A DNA stretch of 64,000 nucleotides from assembly GCA_964017195.1 (NCBI GenBank), contig OZ024887.1:65073630-65137629 (forward strand), given 5' to 3'. The position numbers and the translations under genes are program-made. Origin of the DNA: Siderastrea radians. Taxonomy: Eukaryota; Cnidaria; Anthozoa; Scleractinia; Rhizangiidae. This document shows positions 1-11,000 of this stretch, piece after piece. A model generated the notes under the pieces. That model had not been told where the DNA came from, searched no databases, and saw only the letters and a program-made list of their open reading frames with translations. Each line of letters begins with the position of its first letter. The first letter of the stretch is position 1.

Positions 1-207
1 CATGGGAGGAACTTAATCTTCTACTTTAACCTTTTCACTCCCAAGAGTACCTGAAATCAAAATTCAAGACAAATCTCAAATTTCATTTTGTAAAAAACTT
101 TTAAAATATAAATAGTACTATGTGAAAGTACTGCAGACAAGGTTTCATTTGAATAGTCACACCATAGGATTTCATCCACAGACTCAAAAGTTAGAATCAC
201 TTTATAT

Positions 208-354
208 TAATGTCTCCATAACTGACTCTGGGAGTGACAGGGTTAAACTGCTTTTTAGCCCTCTAGTTGCTTAGGCCAAATAATGTCTCCATAACTGACT
301 CTGGGAGTGACAGGGTTAAACTGCTTTTTAGCCCTCTAGTTGCTTAGGCCAAAT
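208..354. repeat. 73-bp direct tandem duplication, two copies
   Basis: A segment beginning AATGTCTCCATAACTGACTC at 209 recurs at 282 without visible change, so two 73-bp copies abut. The near-identity points to a recent duplication or an assembly artefact. Confidence 0.9.
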
Positions 355-751
355 AACATGACAAAAAAGACCTGTTACAAAATACAAGCTGCTCATTTAT
401 TTCAAAGTGAAAATGGATAAGTTTATAAATAGATAGATTATTAAAAAATAAAACATTAGTTAACTCAAATGTTATATATGGAGGTGTGTTACATGTAACT
501 ACATTTTCATGTATACTGTACATAATTATATATACGTTGAAGTTACGTTTTGGGCAATGCCCCAAAAATGTGGTTTTGCATTGTAGCCTTAGGGCTGTGG
601 ATTAAATCCTAAATTAAGCTATACATGTTGATGCTGTCATAAACAACATGAACTGGTCTTACAGTTCCTTCCTGTGTAGCTGGTTCTCTTTCACTATTTT
701 GCAGTTTACCAAAACTGTGCCATCATCAGCAAATCTAGCAATTAAAATATA

Positions 752-1461
752 CCGTGTTTGTTCAAATAAGCACCCCGGGCGCTTATTTCAAATTTCGTGC
801 TTAAGGGGGTGCTTAAAGGAGGAGGGGCGATTATTAGAGGAGAGGCACTTATTAACAAACTTATAAGGACTCATAGTTTATTTCTATGATTTTATAACAC
901 AAAAACTGACTTTTAAGGTGGTTCATTCCTCATCTACATTGTCGTCTCCACCTTCATCATTATCGATAACATTCACCTCGCCGTTGGCCACCTCCAGGTC
1001 GGACAAAGTGTATCTTGAAAAGGATCTTCCCTTTCTTCATTTATTTTAAAACTGTGGGACCTTGCAAAATTTTTCTGCCTGTTTCCTAGAGGCGAGTTTT
1101 GTAGTTTTTATACACATATCCGCAGGTGTGATTTTAAATATGTATTGTAAAATAACTTCAGTTTGTTTTTAGGAATATATACAGGCATACGTAGATCCTT
1201 GATTCAGAGAAGTGTGTGTTAGTCACTCGAAACGCGTACAAAAATAAAATAGTTTTACAACTCAAGAAGTTCGCAGACGCGCTGCTCACTCGAAATTTAA
1301 AATAGACCCTGCCTACAGTTATAAATTCTCACTGTTTTAAGCGCGGAGTAGAGGATGCTTAATCGAGGAGCGGCGCTTATTTCAAAGTTCGTGTCCAAGA
1401 GAGGCCCTTAATTAAAGGGGGGCGCTTATTTGAGAAAGGGCGCTTAATCGATCAAATACGG
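752..1461 (-). mobile_element. Decayed pogo-type DNA transposon with TA target duplication
   Basis: The ends are inverted: CCGTGTTTG on the left and the complement of CCGTATTTGA on the right, each flanked by TA (750-751 and 1462-1463). Subterminal GGCGCTTATTT motifs repeat in both orientations. On the - strand a reading frame ends with a strongly acidic tail (DNDEGGDDNVDEE then stop at 923-925), the kind of C-terminus seen on pogo/Tigger transposases. The rest of the coding region is not recognisable, so this is a deletion derivative. Confidence 0.6.
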
Positions 1462-2033
1462 TATGTAAACCAGACTTCTCATTCATTCGCAATCTATTTG
1501 ATTGCTGAGTTGCTGCACGTAATGTTTCCTTATGATCAATAAGAATGTTGACCACTTTTTCAGTGGTCACGTGATCATTGATCACAATGGTTTAAGACTT
1601 GTTGTGTTTTGGCGTAAAAGGGGCATAGTCACGAGGATTTCGCAGATTTTTGGTCAAAACTGTGCTAAAATTATCGGTAGCTAACTTTTTCCATGCCAAC
1701 ATTGTGTTTGAAGATTTAAAGGAACATATTAACTTAATTTCGTTAAGAGAAAACAAACCATGACCATTTTCATATCGATTTTTTGTCAACACGGTGAAAG
1801 AACGTGAAAAGTGTAGCCTAATTTTTTCAAGTTGCAATCCAGTTCCCTCTGTGCCATCCGTAGCAACAGACGACAGAAAATAGATTCAGTGAGGTAATAT
1901 AGTCTTTGTTAACAAAACTAGACCATTATATATGGGCATTCGTTTATGTGAGGACATATTTTTTATTTTTAAAGTGAACTAAAATAGCGTGACTATGCCC
2001 CTTTAAGTGGTTGAAAACATGAATTTCTTGCAG

Positions 2034-5000
2034 TGTTCTGACAGTGGTCCATTTCCATGCACCGTGGGCTCCACAATGTGCACAGATGAATGATGTTATG
2101 GAAGAACTGGCAAAAGATAATTCACATGTCAAATTTTATAAGGTATGTCATTGTGAATTAAGTGTGCTTTGTGATTAATTCCTTATTATTTATGACAAGT
2201 CTCACTTTCAATCTACAATACTTAAAAGTAAATGAAAGTATTACAGCATTGTCACTTACATTGTACGTTATAATAAGATACGTCTTCCACTTAGTACATG
2301 TTCTTGTAGCTGGGGCTCAAAATGGCAATAGCTGAGGAAAATCTCTGGCCCCTAGCCCTTAGTGACAACCTGATTGATAACAAAATGTAAAACAAACTGA
2401 CCTGTATGTTAAGTAAACAATAGAGTTCTTCTGTCGAAGGCACTATCGTGGGATAGGTTGCCTGAGGAAATTTGATGTTCACAACAAATATTATATGAAG
2501 TTTGAACATCAAATTTCCGAGGGAACCTATCACACATAGGGCCTCAGACAGGTGGACTCTATTGTTTTTATTGTACAATGCTAAATTTTGACCTAAAATT
2601 GCCACAGGCGGTCACTATGCGCTGATAGGCATCCACTGAGGAGAGATACTATCGCATCACGTGATCGACTTCGACCAATTGGAGCACGTCAAAATTTAGC
2701 GTTGTACCATAATGATGTATAGTTTTGTTTAGGAGCTAAGGCCCTATTACAGTTGTAATTAAATTATTATTATAGTCAAAAGGTACATAATTATAATTAT
2801 TTTTTACTTAATTGATTTCCTTTTTCTATTTGTGATTTTATGTTGCAACATTGCATAACCTTACTTGAAAGTTGTTGGTTAATAAAGTTGTTTAAAAAAT
2901 GTTCAACAAATTTCAAGTTGTTTCTCATTAACCACATTTACTTAATTATCATGTTTCTTTGAATCTTTTAGCTTGAGGCAGAAAATTTACCAGAAGTATC
3001 ACACAAATATGAAATAAGTGCAGTCCCCACGTTTCTCCTCTTCAAGGTATGTTGCAGACAAGTTAGATGTTATCCCAGCAAAGTACTCCAGCAAGTTAGA
3101 TAAAGATTAGTATTTTCCTGCTCTTGTCCTTCAGAACCAGAAGGTTGTGGATCGGTTAGATGGAGCAAACGCACCAAGTTTGACAAAGAAAGTACAACAT
3201 CACGCAAATGTCATCACACCAGTTGTTACTGTACCACAAGAACAAGACACAAAACAGGTTATTATTATTATGATTATTATTATTATTATTATTATTATTA
3301 TCACTATTATTATTGTTATTTTTTCCGTAACTGTTACATTGTGGAAACTGACAGATGTTGCAATGACTTTAGGGTCTGAAAATGGATTTCCTCTAAAATT
3401 ATGTCAATTTATAATTGAAGGGCATGGTGGAGAAATGGCGTAAGTGACGATTTGAGGTCGAAATCTAAATTGGTGCTATTAAGATGAACACTGGCACCTG
3501 GGCTGGATTTCATCATTTATTTCTTGACCTGAGAGCTTCAATTCGAAGAATTAGCATATTGCTTTCTTTTAACTGACACAAAGAAAACAACAGGACCATG
3601 GATTCTAGGTTGAATTTCTTTGTTTTAGTTCAGCCAGAGAACAAAAGAAATCATTCATGCTTCACTTGAGCGAGTTCAGTTCAATAACAATTTTTGAGCA
3701 AACGTGCTATGCTAATTCTTCCAATTTAAGATCTCAGGTCAAGAAATAAATGCACAACAATGTTCCTCACATGAAAACCAGCCTGTGTGCCAATGTTCAG
3801 CTGAGTAACACCAATTTGGATTTTAACCTCAAATCGTCACTTATGCCCTTTTCCTACCGAGCCCTTAGGATTTTCACCTACTCACCATATTTGATTCCAG
3901 TATTTGATTCCACAGTATTTGATCCTGCAGTGTGTGATTCTGGAGTATGTGATTCTGCAGTATGTGCTTCAGCAGTATGTGATCCTGGAGTATGTGATCG
4001 TGGAGTATTTGATTCTGGAGTATATGTTTCGGTAGTGTGTGATTCTGGAGTATGTGGTTGTGGTGTACATGCTTCTGGAGTATGTGATCCTGGAGTATAT
4101 GCTTACAACTGCAGTAAGTGATTCTAGAGTATCTGCTTCTGCAGTATGTGATTCTGGATTTGTGATTCTGGATATGTGATTGTGGAGTATGTGATTCTGG
4201 ACCATTAACTTCTGCAGTATTTGATTCTACAGTATGTCCTTCTGCAGTATGTGATTCTGGAGTATGTGATACTGGAGTATGTGATTCAGGAGTGTGAACT
4301 TCTGCTGTATGTGATTCTGGAGTATGTGCTTTTGCAATATGTGATCCTTGAACTTATATGATCCTGCAGTATGCGATCCTGGGGTATGTCCTTCTAGAGT
4401 ACATGCTAGTGAAGTATGTGTTCCTGGAGTATTTACTTCTGGAGTATGTGATCCTGGTGTACGTGCTCCTGGAGTATGTGCTTCACAAGTATGTGCTTCT
4501 GCAGTATGTTCTCCTGTAGTATGTGATCCTGTAGTACCGTATTTACCCGTGTATAATGGGCAATTCCAGAAAATATCCATACACCACGACGGACGGCTTT
4601 TTGGAATTCCGAGGGCAAGGGGGGGTTCTTTGAACTGGAATTCTGAAGGCATGGGGGGGTACTTACATTTGGAATTCTGAAGGCATGGGGGGGTACTTAC
4701 ATTTGGAATTCTGAAGGCTTAAAACTTTAAATTTTGTGGACGTTACCAGTTCGTAAATGAAGCACGACCGAACGACGCGACACTGATGACGACCGCGAAA
4801 GTGCAGGATACGAGAGAAGCATCCATAGATCTGGCATGTGTTGAAGAAAGCCGATAAAACTTGGGTTGTACATCAAATTCATGAATTTCTTGATGATGAA
4901 TTTCAGATTAATAAAATACGAACAGATCTTTGTTCGCGTATGTACAGTAAACATCGCTCTCGTCGGCTGGACGGCGAAAACTCGCACCACTCCCTTGCTT

Positions 5001-8000
5001 CTTTATTTAGGAACGCCTGCTTGATTTTGTACTTTGAGAGAGACACAAAAATACAAAAATATGCCCAGCAAGAAATTGGATTGGGCGCGACTGCTGACCC
5101 TGCAGGCTCAAATTCAATATGGCGGATGTGTCAGAGCACGCGATCGCCTTCGATCGTAATATCTTCCGAGTGTACAAACTTATATCACACAATATTTTTA
5201 TTTTAATGTTCTGTAGCAGTTTGGTATAATGTAAAATTTCAGTAGGTTGTAGCTGTTGCACAAAGGTAAGCAGAAATCATTTTTTTTTCCAATTTTTTCC
5301 CACAAAAGTGGAGTGATGTGAAACCGATTGACGTAAAATAGCCCAAGTTGGGCATTTTGTGAACACATTTGGTAATTCCGAAGGGTTTGAGGAAAAAAGG
5401 GAAATTCCGAGGGGGAGGGGGGGGTAACGATTATGGAATTCTGAGGGCATGGGGGGGGTAACGCATTTTGGAATTTCCGAAGGCAAGGGGGGGTTAAAAT
5501 ATTGAAGCCGTCCGTCGTGGTGTATGGATATTTTCTGGAATTGCCCAATGCGCACTTTTTTTCGCCTAAAATAGCCTCAAAAATGCGTATGCGTATTATA
5601 CACGGAATTCTTTTGTTTGGAGTCGTGTGCTTAATTACCATAAAAACAAAGAAACTAAATGTTCTCAAATATCACTGGTCTTTACTTGAAGAACCGAACC
5701 GTACTATCCACAACACTGGAGAGAAAATCATAAAGATTCGAACGACGGGAAACGAAAAGAATCGTGTAACTGTTGTGTTAGCATGTGCTGGCGATGGATC
5801 GAAGCTCAGACCAATGGTCATCTTCAAGAGGAAAACTTTGCCAAAAGTTGCAAACAAGCACGGCGTTGTTATTGCTGCTCAAGAGAAAGGCTGGATGGAT
5901 ATATACCGAAGGAATGAAACTTATATGGATCGACAAGGTTTGGCATGCATGGCGCGGTGGACTGGAGCGACGGAGAAGCCTGCTTGTTTTTGACTCGTTT
6001 GATGCTCACGTGACCGACAGGGTGAAAAGAGCACTCGAACGCGAAACACGAACTTGGCTGTAATTCCCAGCGGTTTGACCTCAATCCTACAGCCGTTAGA
6101 CGTTTCTTTAAATGAACCATTTAAAGATGGAGTGAGGAAAAGGTGGATGGAGTGGATGGCGAATGGAATTCACGAATTTACTGCAACCGGCCGACAAAAG
6201 AAGCCCTCAGAAGAACTGATTTGTTCGTGGATTGCGGACGCATGGCGTGAAATTGCGACAGACATGGATCAGATGATGGATTGATGGATCAGAAGATCAT
6301 CTTGTTTACGAAACCAACGATGAACTTGTCGACGATGACACTTTTGTGAGAGAAATGTTTATGTCTGACTCCGAGTCAGAGTCAGAGTTTGAAGGATACG
6401 ATGTTTAATTCATTCTTCGAATGCGCAGTTGAACACTGAACTTTACCAGAACTGTGAGTGCGTTCTCATTGAAGTTATGTTATCTAAGACAAGGAACACC
6501 ACACACACTGTAAATATTGAGTTTTCTAAACAAGAAAGGGACTTATAGTTATGATAACTGTTGTTTAACTAGGTAAATTTGTCTTTACTTTTGTTACTGT
6601 TACGGGAGCTTTGTAAACGTTCGTGATATTTCGCTTTAAGAAGTGCCGATAGTCATTTGTTGTAAATACCATTATCTTGAAAATAATTAAACACATTTCA
6701 TACTATTTTGTTTGTTTGTTCACTGGACTTCCTCTTTCCTTTTGTTTATTTTCTTTTCCCGAAAACATAGTCCAAAAATAGGGTGCGTATTATACATGGG
6801 CGCGCATTATACACGGGTAAATATGGTATGTGCTCCTGCAGGATGTGATCCTGAAGTATGTGCTCCTGCAGTATGTGATTCTGCAGTTTGTGCTCTTGCA
6901 GTATGTGCTCCTGCAGTATCTGCTCCTGCAGTATGTGATCATGTAGTATGTGCTCCTGCAGTATGTGCTCCTGCAGTATGTGCTTCTGTAGTATGTGCTC
7001 CTGCAGTATCTACTACTGTAGTATGTGCCCATGCACTTTGTGCTCTTGCAGTATTTGCTCCTGCACTATGTGATCCTGTAGTAAGTACTCGTGCCGTAGG
7101 TGATCCTGTAGTATGTGCTCCTGCAGTATGTGCTCCTGCAGTATGTGACCTTGTAGTATGTGCTACTACATTATGCGACCCTGCATTATGTGACCCTGTG
7201 ATATGTGATCCGGCAAAATGTGATTCTGCAGTATGTGATCCTGCAAAATGTGATTCTGCAGTATGTGCTCCTGCAGTATGTGACCCTGCAGTATGTGATC
7301 CTGTAGGATGTTTTACTGCAGTTTGTAACCCTGCATTATGTGACCTTGTAGTATGCGATCCTGCAGTATGTGCTCCTGCAGTATCTGATCCTGCAGTATG
7401 TGGTCCTGCAGTATGTGACCCTGCAGTATGTGGTCCTGCAGTATGTGGTCCTGCAGTATGTGGTCCTGCAGTATGTGGTCCTGCAGTATGTGACCCTGCA
7501 GTATGTGGTCCTGCAGTATGTGGTCCTGCAGTATGTGGTCCTGCAGTATGTGGTCCTGCAGTATGTGATCCTGCAGTATGTGATCCTGCAGTATGTGATC
7601 CTGCAAAATGTGATTCTGCAGAATGTGCTCCTGCAGTATGTGACCCTGCAGTATGTGGTCCTGCAGTATGTGGTCCTGCAGTATGTGGTCCTGCAGTATG
7701 TGATCCTGCAGTATGTGATCCTGCAGTATGTGATCCTGCAAAATGTGATTCTGCAGAATGTGCTCCTGCAGTATGTGACCCTGCAGTATGTGGTCCTGCA
7801 GTATGTGGTCCTGCAGTATGTGGTCCTGCAGTATGTGATCCTGCAGTATGTGATCCTGCAAAATGTGATTCTGCAGAATGTGCTCCTGCAGTATGTGACC
7901 CTGCAGTATGTGGTCCTGCAGTATGTGGTCCTGCAGTATGTGGTCCTGCAGTATGTGATCCTGCAGTATGTGATCCTGCAAAATGTGATTCTGCAGAATG

Positions 8001-11000
8001 TGCTCCTGCAGTATGTGACCCTGCAGTATGTGGTCCTGCAGTATGTGGTCCTGCAGTATGTGACCCTGCAGTATGTGGTCCTGCAGTATGTGACCCTGCA
8101 TTATGTGACCTTGTAGTATGCGATCCTGCAGTATGTGCTCCTGCAGTATCTGATCCTGCAGTATGTGGTCCTGCAGTATGTGACCCTGCAGTATCTGATC
8201 CTGCAGTATGTGGTCCTGCAGTATGTGCTCCTGCAGTATCTGATCCTGCAGTATGTGGTCCTGCAGTATGTGACCCTGCATTATGTGACCTTGTAGTATG
8301 CGATCCTGCAGTATGTGCTCCTGCAGTATGTGGTCCTGCAGTATGTGGTCCTGCAGTATGTGGTCCTGCAGTATGTGGTCCTGCAGTATGTGGTCCTGCA
8401 GTATGTGGTCCTGCAGTATGTGGTCCTGCAGTATGTGATCCTGCAGTATGTGATCCTGCAAAATGTGATTCTGCAGAATGTGCTCCTGCAGTATGTGACC
8501 CTGCAGTATGTGGTCCTGCAGTATGTGGTCCTGCAGTATGTGGTCCTGCAGTATGTGATCCTTCAGTATGTGATCCTGCAAAATGTGATTCTGCAGAATG
8601 TGCTCCTGCAGTATGTGACCCTGCAGTATGTGGTCCTGCAGTATGTGGTCCTGCAGTATGTGGTCCTGCAGTATGTGATCCTGCAGTATGTGATCCTGCA
8701 GTATGTGATCCTGCAANNNNNNNNNNNNNNNNNNNNNNNNNNNNNNNNNNNNNNNNNNNNNNNNNNNNNNNNNNNNNNNNNNNNNNNNNNNNNNNNNNNN
8801 NNNNNNNNNNNNNNNNNNNNNNNNNNNNNNNNNNNNNNNNNNNNNNNNNNNNNNNNNNNNNNNNNNNNNNNNNNNNNNNNNNNNNNNNNNNNNNNNNNNN
8901 NNNNNNNNNNNNNNNNAATGTGATTCTGCAGAATGTGCTCCTGCAGTATGTGACCCTGCAGTATGTGGTCCTGCAGTATGTGGTCCTGCAGTATGTGACC
9001 CTGCAGTATGTGACCCTGCAGTATGTGGTCCTGCAGTATGTGACCCTGCATTATGTGACCTTGGAGTATGCGATCCTGCAGTATGTGCTCCTGCAGTATC
9101 TGATCCTGCAGTATGTGGTCCTGCAGTATGCGATCCTGCAGTATGTGGTCCTGCAGTATGTGGTCCTGCAGTATGTAACCCTGCATTATGTGACCTTGTA
9201 GTATGCGATCCTGCAGTATGTGATCCTGCAGTATGTGATCCTGCAGTATGTGGTCCTGCAGTATGTGATCCTGCAGTATGTGATCCTGCAGTATGTGGTC
9301 CTGCAGTATGTGATCCTGCAGTATGTGATCCTGCAGTATGTGATCCTGCAGTATGTGGTCCTGCAGTATGTGCTCCTGCAGTATGTGGTCCTGCAGTATG
9401 TGGTCCTGCAGTATGTGATCCTGCAGTATGTGCTCCTGCAGTATGTGCTCCTGCAGTATGTGGTCCTGCAGTATGTGGTCCTGCAGTATGTGGTCCTGCA
9501 GTATGTGGTCCTGCAGTATGTGGTCCTGCAGTATGTGGTCCTGCAGTATGTGATCCTGCAGTATGTGCTCCTGCAGTATTTGCTCCGGCAGTATGTGACC
9601 CTGCAGTATGTGATCCTGCAGTACTCTTGTATATGCTCCAACAATATGTGCTCCTCCAGTATGTGCTTCTGCAGTGTGTGCTCCTGCAGTATGTGAGCCT
9701 GCAGTATGTGATCCTGCAGTATGTGATCTTGGCGTTGTGTTCTTGCAGTATGTGACCCTGCAGTATCTGCTCCTGCAGTATGTGACCCTGCAGTATGTGA
9801 TTCTATAGTATGTGATCCTGCAGTATGTGCTCCTGCACTATGTGACCCTGCAGTATCTGCTCCTGCATTATGTGACCCTGCAGTATGTGATTCTATAGTA
9901 TGTGATCCTGCAGTATGTGCTCCTGCAGTATGCGATCCTGCTGTACGTGATCTTGCAGTATGTCCTCCAGTTGTATGTGCTTCTGCAGTGCGTTACCCTA
10001 CTGTATGTGATCCTGCAGTATGTGACCCTGCAGTATGATACCCTGCAATATGTGATTCTATAGTATGCAATCCTACAGTATGTGACCCTGCAGTATGTAC
10101 TCCTGCAGTATGTGATCCTGCAGTATGTGCTCCTGCAGTATGCGATCCTGCTTTACGTGATCTTGCAGTATGTCCTCCAGTTGTATGTGCTTCTGCAGTG
10201 CGTTACCCTACTGTATGTGATCCTGCAGTATGTGACCCTGCAGTATGATACCCTGCAATATGTGATTCTATAGTATGCGATCCTGCAGTATGTGATCCTG
10301 CAGTATGTGCTCCTGCAGTATGTACTCCTGCAGTATGTGCTCCTGCAGTATGTACTCCTGCAGTATGTGATCCTGCAGTATGTGCTCCTGCAGTATGCGA
10401 TCCTGCTGTACGTGATCTTGCAGTATGTCCTCCAGTTGTATGTGCTTCTGCAGTGCGTTACCCTACTGTATGTGATCCTGCAGTATGTGACCCTGCAGTA
10501 TGATACCCTGCAATATGTGATTCTATAGTATGCGATCCTGCAGTATGTGACCCTGCAGTATCTACTCCTGCAGTATGTGCTCCTGCAGTATGTGCTCCTG
10601 CAGTATGTGCTCCTGCATTATGTGCTCCTGCATTATGTGACCCTGCAGTATGTGCTCCTGCATTATGTGACCCTGCAGTATGTGCTCCTGCATTATGTGA
10701 CCCTGCAGTATGTGCTCCTGCATTATGTGACCCTGCAGTATGTGCTCCTGCAGTATGTGACCCTGCAGTATGTGCTCCTGCATTATGTGACCCTGCAGTA
10801 TGTGATCCTACAGTATGTGCCCCTGCAGTATGTGCTCCTGCAGTATGTGACCAGGCAGTATGTGATGTTGGCATATGTGCTCTTGCAGTATGTGATACTG
10901 CAGTATGTGGCCCTGCACTATGTCCTCCTGCAGTATGTGTCCTTGCCTTATGTGCTCCTGCAGTATAGGACACTGCAGTATGTTGTCCTGCAGTATGTGA

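Larger units (their letters stand above)
1..2033. other. Region upstream of the first visible GLRX3 exon; repeats only
   Basis: No gene can be supported. It holds a 73-bp tandem duplication (208-354), a pogo-type element (752-1461) and AT-rich sequence. At 150-205 there is one copy of the dispersed motif (CAGACTCAAAAGTTAGA core) that recurs in tandem at the other end of the window. This is either GLRX3 intron 1 or its upstream flank. Confidence 0.5.
4537..6826 (+). mobile_element. Pogo-type DNA transposon inserted in the satellite
   Basis: The terminal inverted repeats match over about 22 bp with one mismatch (CCGTATTTACCCGTGTATAA against CCATATTTACCCGTGTATAA). TA flanks both ends (4535-4536, 6827-6828). 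Removing the element and one TA restores a normal satellite unit, which proves insertion into a pre-existing array. The right half holds a frameshifted transposase remnant. The left subterminal region is interrupted by a nested foldback element at 4558-5548. The CENP-B-type DNA-binding half of the transposase is missing. Confidence 0.9.

Noticed and set aside
1..2033. GLRX3 exon 1 within the window
   Set aside because: No ATG-led segment with a donor of the right phase (ending two bases into a codon) and thioredoxin-like N-terminal sequence was found.
6712..9201. An 829-codon open frame of [11 protein letters not shown] repeats
   Set aside because: It is the 15-bp satellite read in one of five open frames, preceded by transposon sequence and crossing a 200-N gap; no signal peptide, no conserved start and equal openness on the other strand.
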